DNA of 34,628 nt from Candidatus Ignatzschineria merdigallinarum (GCA_019113305.1 DXHP01000038.1:1-34628), one strand, 5' to 3'. Shown: positions 25,967-34,126, numbered from the stretch's first letter. A program made the numbers and translations. The notes: a model not told the origin generated them from the letters alone.

Positions 25967-26560
25967 ATGTATCCAAAGTCACTACAGAATGTGATCGATT
26001 CATTGCGTATATTGCCGGGAGTTGGTCAAAAGACGGCGCTAAGAATGGCGCTTTATCTTCTTGAACGAAATCAGGTTGGAGCGGAAAAGATTAGTAGATC
26101 TTTAACGTACGCATTAGAAACGATTCAAAAATGCTCTCAATGCCGTAATTTAACGGATGAAGATATCTGTAGTGATTGTCGTGATATGAGTCGTAACGAT
26201 GCGCTATTATGTATCGTTGAAAATCCTGTAGATGTTTTTGCCTTGCGACAAAGTGTTGAGTATAAAGGTCGTTACTTTGTATTATTTGGCCGTTTATCAC
26301 CGCTTGATGGAATTGGTCCTTCTGAGCTAGGTTTAGATCTCTTAGAGTCACGTTTTGCTGAAGGGGTTATTAAAGAAATTATCTTAGCAACAAACTCAAC
26401 GGTTGAAGGTGAAGCGACAGCGCATTATATTTCAGAGATTGCAAAGCAGTATGAAATTGAAGTGAGCCGTATTGCTCATGGTGTTCCATTAGGTGGAGAG
26501 CTCGAGTATTTAGACAGCGGTACATTGTCACATGCATTTGCATCTCGTAAAAGTTATTAG
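25967..26560 (+). CDS. recR: Recombination mediator protein RecR
   Basis: A 197-residue RecR that, with RecO and RecF, loads RecA on gapped DNA. A helix-hairpin-helix segment SLRILPGVGQKTALRMALYL is followed by a four-Cys zinc finger (CSQCRNLTDEDICSDC) and a Toprim domain starting ALLCIVENPVDVFAL, with GRLSPLDGIGPSELGLDLL. The C-terminal RIAHGVPLGGELEYLDSGTL is the conserved end. It lies 14 bases after ybaB. Confidence 0.97.
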   Translation: MYPKSLQNVIDSLRILPGVGQKTALRMALYLLERNQVGAEKISRSLTYALETIQKCSQCRNLTDEDICSDCRDMSRNDALLCIVENPVDVFALRQSVEYKGRYFVLFGRLSPLDGIGPSELGLDLLESRFAEGVIKEIILATNSTVEGEATAHYISEIAKQYEIEVSRIAHGVPLGGELEYLDSGTLSHAFASRKSY

Positions 26561-26568
26561 GAGGTTTT

Positions 26569-26910
26569 ATGAGTACAATCTTTAGTAAAATTATCCAAAA
26601 AGAGATTCCGGCAAAAATTGTTTATGAAGATGATGAGGTTTTAGCATTTGAAGATGTTGCACCTCAAGCGCCAGTGCATATCTTAATTATCCCTAAAAAA
26701 GAGATTCCGACATTAAATCATCTTGTAGAAGAGGATGCGCAATTAATGGGAAAACTCTTTTTAGTTGCACAGAAAATTGCAAAAGAGCAAGGTTTTGCGG
26801 ATCAAGGATATCGCACAGTCTTTAATTGTAATGAAGATGGTGGGCAAACAGTTAACCACATCCATCTGCATCTATTGGCGGGAAGGAGTCTTACTTGGCC
26901 ACCGGGCTAG
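26569..26910 (+). CDS. hinT: HIT-family purine nucleoside phosphoramidase
   Basis: A 113-residue HinT. The opening TIFSKIIQKEIPAKIVYEDD and the catalytic NHIHLHLLAGR (the His-x-His-x-His triad) define the family, which hydrolyses nucleoside phosphoramidates such as adenylyl-lysine. The end SLTWPPG matches the Trp-Pro-Pro-Gly end of bacterial HinT. It starts eight bases after recR with an AGGAGG site, so it belongs to the dnaX-ybaB-recR message. A terminator follows. Confidence 0.95.
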   Translation: MSTIFSKIIQKEIPAKIVYEDDEVLAFEDVAPQAPVHILIIPKKEIPTLNHLVEEDAQLMGKLFLVAQKIAKEQGFADQGYRTVFNCNEDGGQTVNHIHLHLLAGRSLTWPPG

Positions 26911-26937
26911 ATCCTTTATTCATGGCAATGAATATGT

Positions 26938-26967
26938 AAAAGCCACTTTTAATAGTGGCTTTTTTTG
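26938..26967 (+). terminator. Rho-independent terminator after hinT
   Basis: AGCCACT and AGTGGCT form a stem with loop TTTAAT, flanked by AAA on the left and a run of seven T on the right (26960-26966). It ends the dnaX-ybaB-recR-hinT unit. Confidence 0.9.
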
Positions 26968-27218
26968 TATTATGCTCTATGTTTCTTGTCCTGTATCAAC
27001 CGTTATAAGTTTTGTTTATCTCTTTGATAAATATATTTTATTAATATATTGAATTTTATAGTAAATTTAAATATGCAACTAGATAGAATGGTTAATTGAT
27101 CTATGTAGATTATTATGTAAACAGTTATATCTTTGCTGTTTTTCGTGCTTTTTATCTCTTATGATGGTGATGATAGGTAGTTAATTCACCCTGTTAAACA
27201 GAAATAAGGAGTCATTCA
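26968..27218. other. AT-rich intergenic region before the peroxidase gene
   Basis: About 250 gene-free bases between the hinT terminator and the cytochrome c peroxidase gene. TTGATCTATGTAGAT at 27094-27108 is at best half of an FNR-type site. No certain promoter could be fixed. The gene's ribosome site AAGGAG lies near the end. Confidence 0.3.
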
Positions 27219-28262
27219 ATGGCTATGAAAAAAAGCAGAAAAAAATTATTCACTATTGGTGTATTAGCAGCAGCGATGTTGACAGGTTTTGCGGCTAATG
27301 CAGCAACAGATAAAGATAATGGTTCAGTCAGAGGCGAGATTATTCTTCCATTGATACAGGAAGTAACTGTTGATCCTAAAAAAGCAGAATTAGGTAAAAA
27401 ATTATGGTTTGACCCAAGATTATCGAAGTCTGGTTTTATTTCTTGTAACTCATGTCATAACTTGAGTATGGGGGGATCGGATAACCTACCCACATCAATT
27501 GGTCATAAATGGCAAGAAGGACCAATTAACTCGCCCACTGTCTTAAACTCTAGTTTAAACTTTGTTCAATTTTGGGATGGTCGTGCTAATACGCTTAAAG
27601 AGCAAGCAGGTGGGCCGATTGAGAACCCTAAAGAGATGGCATCAGATCATGATTTAGTTGTGAATGTGATTGCATCTATTCCGGGATATGTTGAAGAATT
27701 TAAAGATGTATACGGCGATGGAGAGGTTAATATTGATCGTATCACGGATGCCATTGCAGTATTTGAAGAAACATTAATTACTCCAAACTCACGTTTTGAC
27801 CAATGGTTACGCGGTGATGATAATGCGATTACAGCTCAAGAGTTAGAAGGTTATGAACTCTTTAGAAATAGTGGTTGTGTAGCGTGCCACTACGGAGAAG
27901 GAATTGGAGGCTCAAGTTTCCAAAAGATGGGTTTATTAGAAGAGTATAAAACTGAAAACTTAGCGAAAGGTTTAGCGGACTTTACAGGTAAAGACAGCGA
28001 TAATATGTTCTTTAAAGTTCCAACGCTTCGTAACGTTGTTTTAACATACCCGTACTTCCATGATGGGCAAGTCAATACTTTAGAAGAAGCAACACAAGTC
28101 ATGGGTAAATTACAGTTAGGTAAGAAGTTTACAGATGAAGAAGTTGAAAAAATCGTTGCTTTCTACGGCACATTGACAGGCGATCAACCGCAATTAATGA
28201 TGCCGATTCTTCCGCCATCAAATAATGATACACCATTACCAAAGCCATTTAGTGAAGAGTAG
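27219..28262 (+). CDS. Periplasmic di-heme cytochrome c peroxidase
   Basis: A 347-residue bacterial cytochrome c peroxidase (MauG/CcpA family) that reduces H2O2 to water with electrons from small cytochromes. The signal peptide covers residues 1 to about 29 (GVLAAAMLTGFAANAATD). Two c-heme sites are visible: CNSCH (76-80) for the low-potential heme and CVACH (220-224) for the high-potential heme. KVPTLRNVVLTYPYFHDGQV near the C-terminus is the conserved segment near the hemes. The end is Pro-rich. AAGGAG lies eight bases before ATG 27219. Downstream is a bidirectional-looking terminator. The bc1 complex in this window could feed its electron donor. Confidence 0.93.
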   Translation: MAMKKSRKKLFTIGVLAAAMLTGFAANAATDKDNGSVRGEIILPLIQEVTVDPKKAELGKKLWFDPRLSKSGFISCNSCHNLSMGGSDNLPTSIGHKWQEGPINSPTVLNSSLNFVQFWDGRANTLKEQAGGPIENPKEMASDHDLVVNVIASIPGYVEEFKDVYGDGEVNIDRITDAIAVFEETLITPNSRFDQWLRGDDNAITAQELEGYELFRNSGCVACHYGEGIGGSSFQKMGLLEEYKTENLAKGLADFTGKDSDNMFFKVPTLRNVVLTYPYFHDGQVNTLEEATQVMGKLQLGKKFTDEEVEKIVAFYGTLTGDQPQLMMPILPPSNNDTPLPKPFSEE

Positions 28263-28328
28263 TGGGTTGTAATAAAATAGGTATTTAATAAAATATCTAT
28301 TTATAGTTAAATATCATTGAAAAGAGAA

Positions 28329-28353
28329 AAGCGCCATTAAGGCGCTTTTTTAT
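28329..28353 (+). terminator. Terminator between the peroxidase and the CDF gene
   Basis: AAAGCGCC and GGCGCTTT form a stem around a short ATTAA loop with A-rich and T-rich flanks, so it could serve both the plus-strand peroxidase gene and the converging CDF gene. Confidence 0.88.
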
Positions 28354-28381
28354 GGTGTATTTTATTAGATCTAAACGATAT

Positions 28382-29428
28382 TTAATGGGGATTAACGGGA
28401 ACATCAGGTTGCTGAATTTTTTGTTCTGCTAAATCTTTGATGCTATGACGTTGATCTTCTGAAATTAATTTGGCAGTCCATTGAATGGTATCTACGAATT
28501 TCATTTGGCGGTGCGCGCACTCTTTGAGTGGGCAAATCTCGCATGAGAAGGGTTTACAGTCATCTGTATGAATATACATTTCGTGTTTTTCACCAAATTT
28601 GTGTTCTAGAACCTTTTTCATTTTATCTAGTTCTGTATGGGCTTCTCGCATATTGAGATACCAAGGAAGCGTTAAATGTGCATCGAGATGCACATGATTT
28701 CCATATTTAATAAAACGCACTTTATGAAGATCCACCCAATATGGAGAGCGGTTTTCGTTAATAACTTCTGTAAACTCCTCGATCAGATCTTCATCGGCTT
28801 CATCCATAATGCCGGCGATTGATTCCCGAAGAATTTTAATGCCGTTATAGATGATGATTCCACCAAATAAAAGTGCGATTGCGGCATCGAGCCACTGCCA
28901 GCCTGTCAGCCAAACTAACGTTAATCCTAAAATAATGCCTACCGTAGAATAAGTGTCGGAATGTAGGTGCTGGCCGCCGGCAACAAGTGGTAAGACATTG
29001 TATTTTCGTCCACGACGAATTGCATAAAATCCAACAATATAGTTAATGATTGCAGTTAGCGCAATAAGGATTAATCCTGACCCTAAACTTGTTAGTTCGC
29101 CGCTGCTGTCAATAAGTCTTTTAACCCCTTCATAGATAATGACAACGCCGGCAACAAGGATTAAGGTTCCTTCTACACTTGCGGAGACAAACTCGATTTT
29201 TCCGTGTCCATGTGGATGGTTGTGATCTTTAGGTTTTGCTGATAGATATAAACTAAAGAGGGTAAAGGCGCCGGCAAGCATATTGGTAATACTCTCTAGC
29301 GCATCTGTTAAAATTGCAACGGATGAAGTGATGTACCATGCTGCAAATTTCATTAAGAAAAGTAAAACCGCGACTAAGAAGATAATTTTTTGAAAGTTAT
29401 AGTTAGCGCGGTCATCTTTATTCATCAT
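28382..29428 (-). CDS. Cation diffusion facilitator metal exporter
   Basis: A 348-residue CDF protein with six helices that exchanges protons for a divalent metal at the inner membrane. Helix 5 has the HxxxD site (His154, Asp158 in QHLHSDTYS). In helix 2 the second Asp of the usual DxxxD is changed: TDALESITN has Asp42 with Ser46 and Asn49. A His-rich loop HNHPHGHG (69-76) lies between helices 2 and 3. The cytoplasmic C-terminal domain is followed by a CKPFSCEICPLKECAHR cluster (Cys291, 296, 299, 304 and His306). Length exceeds FieF (300) because of this extension. The metal is uncertain: Fe, Zn, Mn or Cd. Confidence 0.88.
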   Translation of the reverse strand: MMNKDDRANYNFQKIIFLVAVLLFLMKFAAWYITSSVAILTDALESITNMLAGAFTLFSLYLSAKPKDHNHPHGHGKIEFVSASVEGTLILVAGVVIIYEGVKRLIDSSGELTSLGSGLILIALTAIINYIVGFYAIRRGRKYNVLPLVAGGQHLHSDTYSTVGIILGLTLVWLTGWQWLDAAIALLFGGIIIYNGIKILRESIAGIMDEADEDLIEEFTEVINENRSPYWVDLHKVRFIKYGNHVHLDAHLTLPWYLNMREAHTELDKMKKVLEHKFGEKHEMYIHTDDCKPFSCEICPLKECAHRQMKFVDTIQWTAKLISEDQRHSIKDLAEQKIQQPDVPVNPH

Positions 29429-29451
29429 GGAATTTCTCCCAGTTAAAGTGA

Positions 29452-29979
29452 CTATTCGATACGGCTATAGATGACTTGATCTACAAAGTCGCCGCAGAGA
29501 TTTTTGGTGTGGCGAAGAATGCCCTCTTTTTCCATGCCAATTTTTTCCATTACACGCCCAGATGCTGGATTTTCAGAGGAAAATTTTGCCCATAAACGTT
29601 CAATTTTAAGATCTTGGAAGGCGAGTTCGAGGAGTTTTTTTGCAGCTTCTGGTGCATAGCCATTTCCCCAATATTTTTTATTAATGGCGTAAGCTAGTTC
29701 TGCGGATTTCTCACTTTCGTTAACACGAAGATCACAGGTGCCAATCATTTTGCCATTTTCTTTAAGTTCAATAGCAAAGTTGCCTAGTGGAGAAGACATG
29801 AAAAGGTTAGAAATAATCCACTCTGTTTCTTCAATAGATTGATGTGTTGGGAAGGTATGTCTCGTATTTTCAGGATCACTGGCATATTCAAAAAGGTCTT
29901 CGGCATCATCTAAGGTGATGGGGCGAAGCATTAAGCGATCTGTTTCTAAGATACGATTTTTGGCTAATTGATAAAGCAT
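29452..29979 (-). CDS. GNAT acetyltransferase, RimJ/RimL type
   Basis: A 175-residue GNAT protein. ILETDRLMLRPITLDDAEDL is the start of the RimJ/RimL subfamily, and KKYWGNGYAPEAAKKLLELA carries the acetyl-CoA-binding QxxGxG/A-like motif (here YWGNGYAPEA). The end NPASGRVMEKIGMEKEG is also typical. It acetylates an unknown target: a ribosomal protein N-terminus, a drug or a small molecule. It lies 23 bases upstream of the CDF gene on the same strand, probably one message, although the functional link is not obvious. Confidence 0.85.
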   Translation of the reverse strand: MLYQLAKNRILETDRLMLRPITLDDAEDLFEYASDPENTRHTFPTHQSIEETEWIISNLFMSSPLGNFAIELKENGKMIGTCDLRVNESEKSAELAYAINKKYWGNGYAPEAAKKLLELAFQDLKIERLWAKFSSENPASGRVMEKIGMEKEGILRHTKNLCGDFVDQVIYSRIE

Positions 29980-30007
29980 AATGAGATCCTTCTGCTAGGA
30001 AAGGAAT

Positions 30008-30050
30008 ATTGTTTATTCCAATCGGAGGTTTTTTTAGTGATTGTTTATTC
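30008..30050 (-). repeat. Two 11-bp direct repeats upstream of the GNAT gene
   Basis: ATTGTTTATTC occurs exactly at 30008-30018 and 30040-30050, start-to-start distance 32 bp, about three turns of the helix. The nearer copy is also part of a dyad GGAATA...TATTCC (30003-30019). They are 29-71 bases before the GNAT start and could be operator sites. Confidence 0.4.
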
Positions 30051-30148
30051 TCATAAAAACTAAAAAACTATTTCTACAAGAGCCTCTCGAGGCGACCTGA
30101 TATATTACCACTTTTTAAGTGGAGTGTATTTTTAGAAGTTTTATCAGT

Positions 30149-30188
30149 AAAAAAATCCCTTATCAATCACAGGGATCAATAAGGGATT
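30149..30188 (-). terminator. Rho-independent terminator after katA
   Basis: Read on the minus strand, AATCCCTTAT and ATAAGGGATT form a perfect 10-bp stem with a 15-base loop, then TTTTT. It ends the catalase transcript. A second small hairpin, CCACTT-TTT-AAGTGG, lies further downstream at 30108-30122. Confidence 0.88.
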
Positions 30189-30247
30189 ATGTAAATTATA
30201 AGAATGATTTACTAAAAACTTATAATGATATTCGTTGTTATGGAAAT

Positions 30248-31720
30248 TTATGCCATTTCTTGAATGATTTTATCAATATCAAATCCTAATGCTTTAGCAA
30301 CACCAGCCCCATAGTTAGGATGAGCTTTGTAACAATGTGTAATATGGCGAACTTTAATATGATCTTCGCTATCACCCATGTTGCGAGCGGTATTGTCAAA
30401 AAGGCGTTGTTTTTCTTCATCATTCATGAGCATGAAGAGTTTGCCGGGTTGCTCGAAGTAGTGGTTATCATCTTCGTGGAAATCCCAGCGGCTTGCCGGC
30501 CCAATGAGATCTAATACTGGTTCATCAAGATGTTTACGATCCTCCCATTCGCCATAGCTATTCGGTTCATAAGCAATCGTACTACCTTGGTTGCCATCAA
30601 CTCTCATGGCGCCATCTCTGTGGAAGCTATGAACAGGACATTTAGGTGAGTTGACAGGAATTTGATGATGGTTCACGCCTAAACGGTAACGCTGTGCATC
30701 GCCATATGAGAACAGGCGACCTTGCAGCATTCTGTCTGGTGAAAATCCGATTCCAGGAACAATATGTGCAGGGTTGAAAGCAGCTTGTTCTACGTCTTGG
30801 AAATAGTTATTAGGATTTCGGTTGAGTTCAAATGTTCCAACAGGAATTAGTGGAAAGTCTTTTTTGTACCAAACTTTTGTTAAGTCAAATGGGTTGTAAG
30901 GCATATTTTCTGCTTCTTCAAGTGTCATGACCTGTATAAACATATCCCATTTAGGAAAATTGCCATCTTCGATAGCATTATAAAGATCTCGTTGACTTGC
31001 TTCTCGGTCTTTACCGATGATTTTTTCAGCTTCTGCGTCCGTGAGGTTTTCAATGCCTTGTTGTGATACAAGATGGAATTTCACCCAAAAGCGCTCTTTT
31101 TGTTCGTTGATGAAACTAAACGTATGGCTACCAAAACCATGCATGTGGCGGAAGGATCTTGGAATGCCGCGATCACTCATCGTGATCGTTACCTGATGTA
31201 GTGCTTCCGGCAATCCTGTCCAGAAGTCCCAGTTGGTGTTAGGGCAGCGCATATTAGTGCGCGGATCGCGTTTGACGGCATGATTTAAATCAGGGAATTT
31301 AAGAGGATCGCGGAAGAAGAATACTGGCGTATTATTTCCTACTAAATCCCAGTTACCTTCTTCTGTATAGAAGCGCATTGCGAACCCGCGGATGTCACGT
31401 TCAGTATCAGCGCCACCACGTTCGCCGGCAACCGTTGAGAAGCGGACAAACATTTCAGTTTCTTTACCGATCTCTGAGAAGATTTTCGCCGCCGTATATT
31501 TTGTGATGTCATGAGTAACAGTGAATTTACCAAATGCGCCCGAACCCTTCGCGTGCATGCGACGCTCAGGAATGACTTCGCGATCAAAATGCGCAAGTTT
31601 CTCTAAGAACCAGACATCTTGTAACAGCATAGGGCCTCGGCGACCTGCGGTAAGAGAGTCTTGGTTATTTGCAACGGGTGCGCCGGCAGCAGTTGTGAAA
31701 TATTTTTTATCTGTAGACAT
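30248..31720 (-). CDS. katA: Monofunctional heme catalase
   Basis: A 490-residue small-subunit catalase that turns H2O2 into water and oxygen in the cytoplasm. The distal His is in [13 protein letters not shown] (His56), the conserved Asn in [12 protein letters not shown], and the proximal heme Tyr in [36 protein letters not shown] and [20 protein letters not shown] are further signatures. No signal peptide is visible. AGGAG lies eight to nine bases before the ATG. Its promoter region is shared with the divergent Cys-rich gene and holds an inverted repeat. A strong terminator follows. Confidence 0.96.
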   Translation of the reverse strand: MSTDKKYFTTAAGAPVANNQDSLTAGRRGPMLLQDVWFLEKLAHFDREVIPERRMHAKGSGAFGKFTVTHDITKYTAAKIFSEIGKETEMFVRFSTVAGERGGADTERDIRGFAMRFYTEEGNWDLVGNNTPVFFFRDPLKFPDLNHAVKRDPRTNMRCPNTNWDFWTGLPEALHQVTITMSDRGIPRSFRHMHGFGSHTFSFINEQKERFWVKFHLVSQQGIENLTDAEAEKIIGKDREASQRDLYNAIEDGNFPKWDMFIQVMTLEEAENMPYNPFDLTKVWYKKDFPLIPVGTFELNRNPNNYFQDVEQAAFNPAHIVPGIGFSPDRMLQGRLFSYGDAQRYRLGVNHHQIPVNSPKCPVHSFHRDGAMRVDGNQGSTIAYEPNSYGEWEDRKHLDEPVLDLIGPASRWDFHEDDNHYFEQPGKLFMLMNDEEKQRLFDNTARNMGDSEDHIKVRHITHCYKAHPNYGAGVAKALGFDIDKIIQEMA

Positions 31721-31765
31721 GATTATTCGCTCCTATATATGTATTATTCGTTATATAAATTTAAT

Positions 31766-31794
31766 AATGACATAATAATGAGGAATGAGTCATT
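31766..31794. promoter_or_regulatory. Inverted repeat between katA and the Cys-rich gene
   Basis: AATGAC (31766-31771) and GTCATT (31789-31794) are inverted 6-bp arms separated by 17 bp, in a longer imperfect dyad. It lies about 45 bases before katA and could bind a peroxide or metal regulator. It does not match the OxyR or Fur consensus clearly. Confidence 0.35.
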
Positions 31795-31871
31795 AATGAA
31801 ATGAATAAAATTGATCTAGTTGATAGTGCCTGCTAAAAAGAGAGATATTTAAAAAATTTATAGAGAGTTTT

Positions 31872-31880
31872 TGATATAAT
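31872..31880 (+). promoter_or_regulatory. Extended -10 promoter just before the Cys-rich gene
   Basis: TGATATAAT is a perfect extended -10 (TGnTATAAT). No good -35 is present, which extended -10 promoters tolerate. The predicted start near 31887 is only about three bases before ATG 31890, so the message could be almost leaderless. Confidence 0.5.
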
Positions 31881-31889
31881 TTAAACGCT

Positions 31890-32297
31890 ATGAATAAATC
31901 GAATTTAATGAAACGACTACTATGGATCATGATTGCAATGTTTCTATTGCAACCTGTTTTTTCGTCTTTCAAAAATAATGATCATTCTATGCAAATAATG
32001 CCGGCAATTGAGCTGACATTGTCAGATATAAAGTCAGTTTCAGAAGAGCTTGTTATTGATCGTATCGATATCTCTTTCCCTGCTTATCCTAGTATGCAGA
32101 TATCACAGGCTCATCAAGAGATGGATTGTTGTCAATCACTTGATATGAGTTCTTGCTTGAGTAGCTGCCATTATGTTCCCTTTGTAAATCGTATTGAAAT
32201 TATCAATTTGAAAACAGCATCGCCTTCTGATGCTTCCGTTTATTGGCTTTCTTATCTCGCCATCTCTGAAAACCCTCCTCCACAGATCGTTATCTAA
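31890..32297 (+). CDS. Small Cys-rich exported protein, possibly copper-related
   Basis: A 135-residue protein I cannot assign to a named family. A signal peptide is likely (MKRLLWIMIAMFLLQPVFSS from Met7). The middle has a dense thiol and His group: HQEMDCCQSLDMSSCLSSCH (His75, Met78, Cys80, Cys81, Met86, Cys89, Cys93, His94), well placed to bind soft metals such as Cu(I). The end is Pro-rich (ENPPPQIVI). It lies 177 bases upstream of a Tat-exported multicopper oxidase with a Met-rich start, so a role in periplasmic copper handling, like CopL-type small proteins, is an inference from content and context. It may start at ATG 31890 or 31908; neither has a ribosome site. Confidence 0.65.
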   Translation: MNKSNLMKRLLWIMIAMFLLQPVFSSFKNNDHSMQIMPAIELTLSDIKSVSEELVIDRIDISFPAYPSMQISQAHQEMDCCQSLDMSSCLSSCHYVPFVNRIEIINLKTASPSDASVYWLSYLAISENPPPQIVI

Positions 32298-32300
32298 AGT

Positions 32301-32339
32301 TTCCAAGATCACTTTTATAATTTAGATAAAAGCTTGGAA
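32301..32339 (+). promoter_or_regulatory. Two-part hairpin between the Cys-rich gene and the oxidase
   Basis: TTCCAAG pairs with CTTGGAA, and inside it CTTTTAT pairs with ATAAAAG (7 + 7 bp) with a one-sided ATCA bulge. It begins three bases after the stop codon. No T-run follows, so it is not a standard terminator and may control read-through or RNA stability. Confidence 0.45.
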
Positions 32340-32431
32340 CAGACTTCATTTTAAACGTAAAAATGTTTTCCACGGGAATAGACACCATTCAAAATGCTGA
32401 TCTGTTTCGTGTGGTATACCAATGAATGAAA

Positions 32432-32456
32432 ACTCACTTTGTCAGGAAAAGTGAGT
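32432..32456 (+). promoter_or_regulatory. Hairpin with AGGA loop before the multicopper oxidase
   Basis: ACTCACTTT and AAAGTGAGT form a perfect 9-bp stem with loop GTCAGGA, 18 bases before the oxidase start. A six-codon ORF (ATG at 32458, encoding MKELTL, stop TGA 32476-32478) follows and overlaps the oxidase ATG as ATGA. The loop AGGA sits about 10 bases before the small ORF. Confidence 0.45.
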
Positions 32457-32474
32457 AATGAAGGAATTAACTTT

Positions 32475-34100
32475 ATGAAACGTAATCAACAAAATAATGC
32501 TGCTCGTCGTCAGTTCTTAATTAAAGGTTCTGCTGCATTGGGCGCTTTGTCTATTTCTCCATTATTAGCACAAGGTATGATGGGTATGAATCATGGTGAT
32601 ATGAACATGGGCTCAATGGATCACAGTATGATGAGCGGAATGGATCACGGAATGATGGGGAGTGATATGAGCATTCCACCGATGGTTCGTGAGGGGTATC
32701 AGTTAGGTGCAAATAAGTTAACTGCACGTGATATCGAAGTGATGAAGAACGCAAATAAAAACCTAATGCCGGTAGAAGCCATTTCTTCAGGGAATGTTTT
32801 GCCAGATCTTCCTTTATTGAAAAATGAATCAGCAGTTCAAGGTGTTTTTAAGGGAACACTTAGGGTGCAAAAAGCGAAAGTGAGCTTAGCGCCGGGAACG
32901 ACAACAGAATTTTGGGGCTATAACGGAATGTTGCCGGGACCACAAATTGTAGTATACGAGGGAGATAAAGTTTCCATTGAAGTAATGAATGAATTGGATG
33001 AAGAGACAACGGTACATTGGCATGGATTGTTAGTGCCGGCATCTGAAGATGGAAACCCGCAAGATCCTATTAAGCCGGGAGGGCGTCGTACTTATCAGTT
33101 TGATATTCCTAAGGATACGGCAGGAACATATTGGTATCATCCGCATGCGCATGGTTCTGTTGCAAAGCAGGTTTTCATGGGATTAGCAGGAACATTTATT
33201 GTGAAAAAACGCGATGATATCTTTGCAGATCTTCCTGAGAGACATCTTTTGATATCGGACTTAAAGTTACATGCGGACGGTAAAATTGCCGAAAACTCCT
33301 TTTTTGATTGGATGAATGGGCGAGAAGGGCAATTTACATTGATAAACGGCGCATTAAATCCAATAATCAATATTGATCAGCCTACACGTTTTCGGATTTG
33401 GAGTGCAGGATCATCGCGGTATTTAAATCTAGACTTTAGTTTTGCAGATAGTTATCTAATTGCGACAGATGGGGGCTATCTTGAAGCGCCGCAGAAATTG
33501 GATGTAATCTTACTTTCGCCGGGTGAGAGAATAGAAGTGATCGTCATTCCATCTCGTACTGGGCAGATTAAGTTCAATAATCTAAGTTATAATCGTCAGA
33601 AAATGGGGCCAGTATCGGTAACACCAACGTATAGCATGGCAACAATAGAGATGACGAAAAGCCCTCAGGATTTTCAAATGCCAACTGCAATAACGAATTT
33701 GCCAGGTTATGCGCCGGCAACAAAGTCGCATTATATTGAATATACTGAAGTGATGAACCCTAATCAGTTATTGTTTTTAGTCAATGGAAAAATGCATGAT
33801 CCAAATCGAATTGATGAAGTTGTCGAAAAAGATGCTGTTGAAGAGTGGATTGTTTTTAATAATTCACATATGGATCATAACTTCCATATTCATGGAACGC
33901 AGTTTTATGTGATTGAGCGAGAGATGAGTGGCATTGTAAATCAATCAAAATTTAAAGCATTTAAAGATACGATTAATCTCAAGCCTTACGAAAGAGTAAA
34001 ACTCGTGATGAAGCAAGATTTCACAGGGCTTCGTATGTATCATTGTCATATTCTAGAGCATGAAACTCTGGGAATGATGGGGCAATTAGAAACGAAGTAA
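32475..34100 (+). CDS. Tat-exported multicopper oxidase, CueO/CopA-like
   Basis: A 541-residue three-domain multicopper oxidase. The twin-arginine start AARRQFLIKGSAALGALS means folded export by Tat. A Met/His/Gly/Asp-rich segment (about residues 35-66, with repeated MxHxxM-like units) lies at the mature N-terminus and probably binds Cu(I). Copper ligand motifs are complete: HWHG, YWYHPHAHG, then HNFHIHGTQFYV and MYHCHILEHETLGMM at the C-terminus. It should oxidise toxic periplasmic Cu(I) to Cu(II). ATG 32475 is chosen because AAGGA lies nine bases upstream and the signal fits; the frame is open 12 codons further up to a TTG. CopA and CueO cannot be separated by eye. Confidence 0.93.
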   Translation: MKRNQQNNAARRQFLIKGSAALGALSISPLLAQGMMGMNHGDMNMGSMDHSMMSGMDHGMMGSDMSIPPMVREGYQLGANKLTARDIEVMKNANKNLMPVEAISSGNVLPDLPLLKNESAVQGVFKGTLRVQKAKVSLAPGTTTEFWGYNGMLPGPQIVVYEGDKVSIEVMNELDEETTVHWHGLLVPASEDGNPQDPIKPGGRRTYQFDIPKDTAGTYWYHPHAHGSVAKQVFMGLAGTFIVKKRDDIFADLPERHLLISDLKLHADGKIAENSFFDWMNGREGQFTLINGALNPIINIDQPTRFRIWSAGSSRYLNLDFSFADSYLIATDGGYLEAPQKLDVILLSPGERIEVIVIPSRTGQIKFNNLSYNRQKMGPVSVTPTYSMATIEMTKSPQDFQMPTAITNLPGYAPATKSHYIEYTEVMNPNQLLFLVNGKMHDPNRIDEVVEKDAVEEWIVFNNSHMDHNFHIHGTQFYVIEREMSGIVNQSKFKAFKDTINLKPYERVKLVMKQDFTGLRMYHCHILEHETLGMMGQLETK

Positions 34101-34126
34101 AGTCTGATTCATGAGTGGATTTATAG

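Noticed and set aside
30108-30122. Hairpin CCACTT-TTT-AAGTGG as a second terminator or small RNA
   Set aside because: The stem is short and lacks a T-run or promoter of its own; nothing further supports it.
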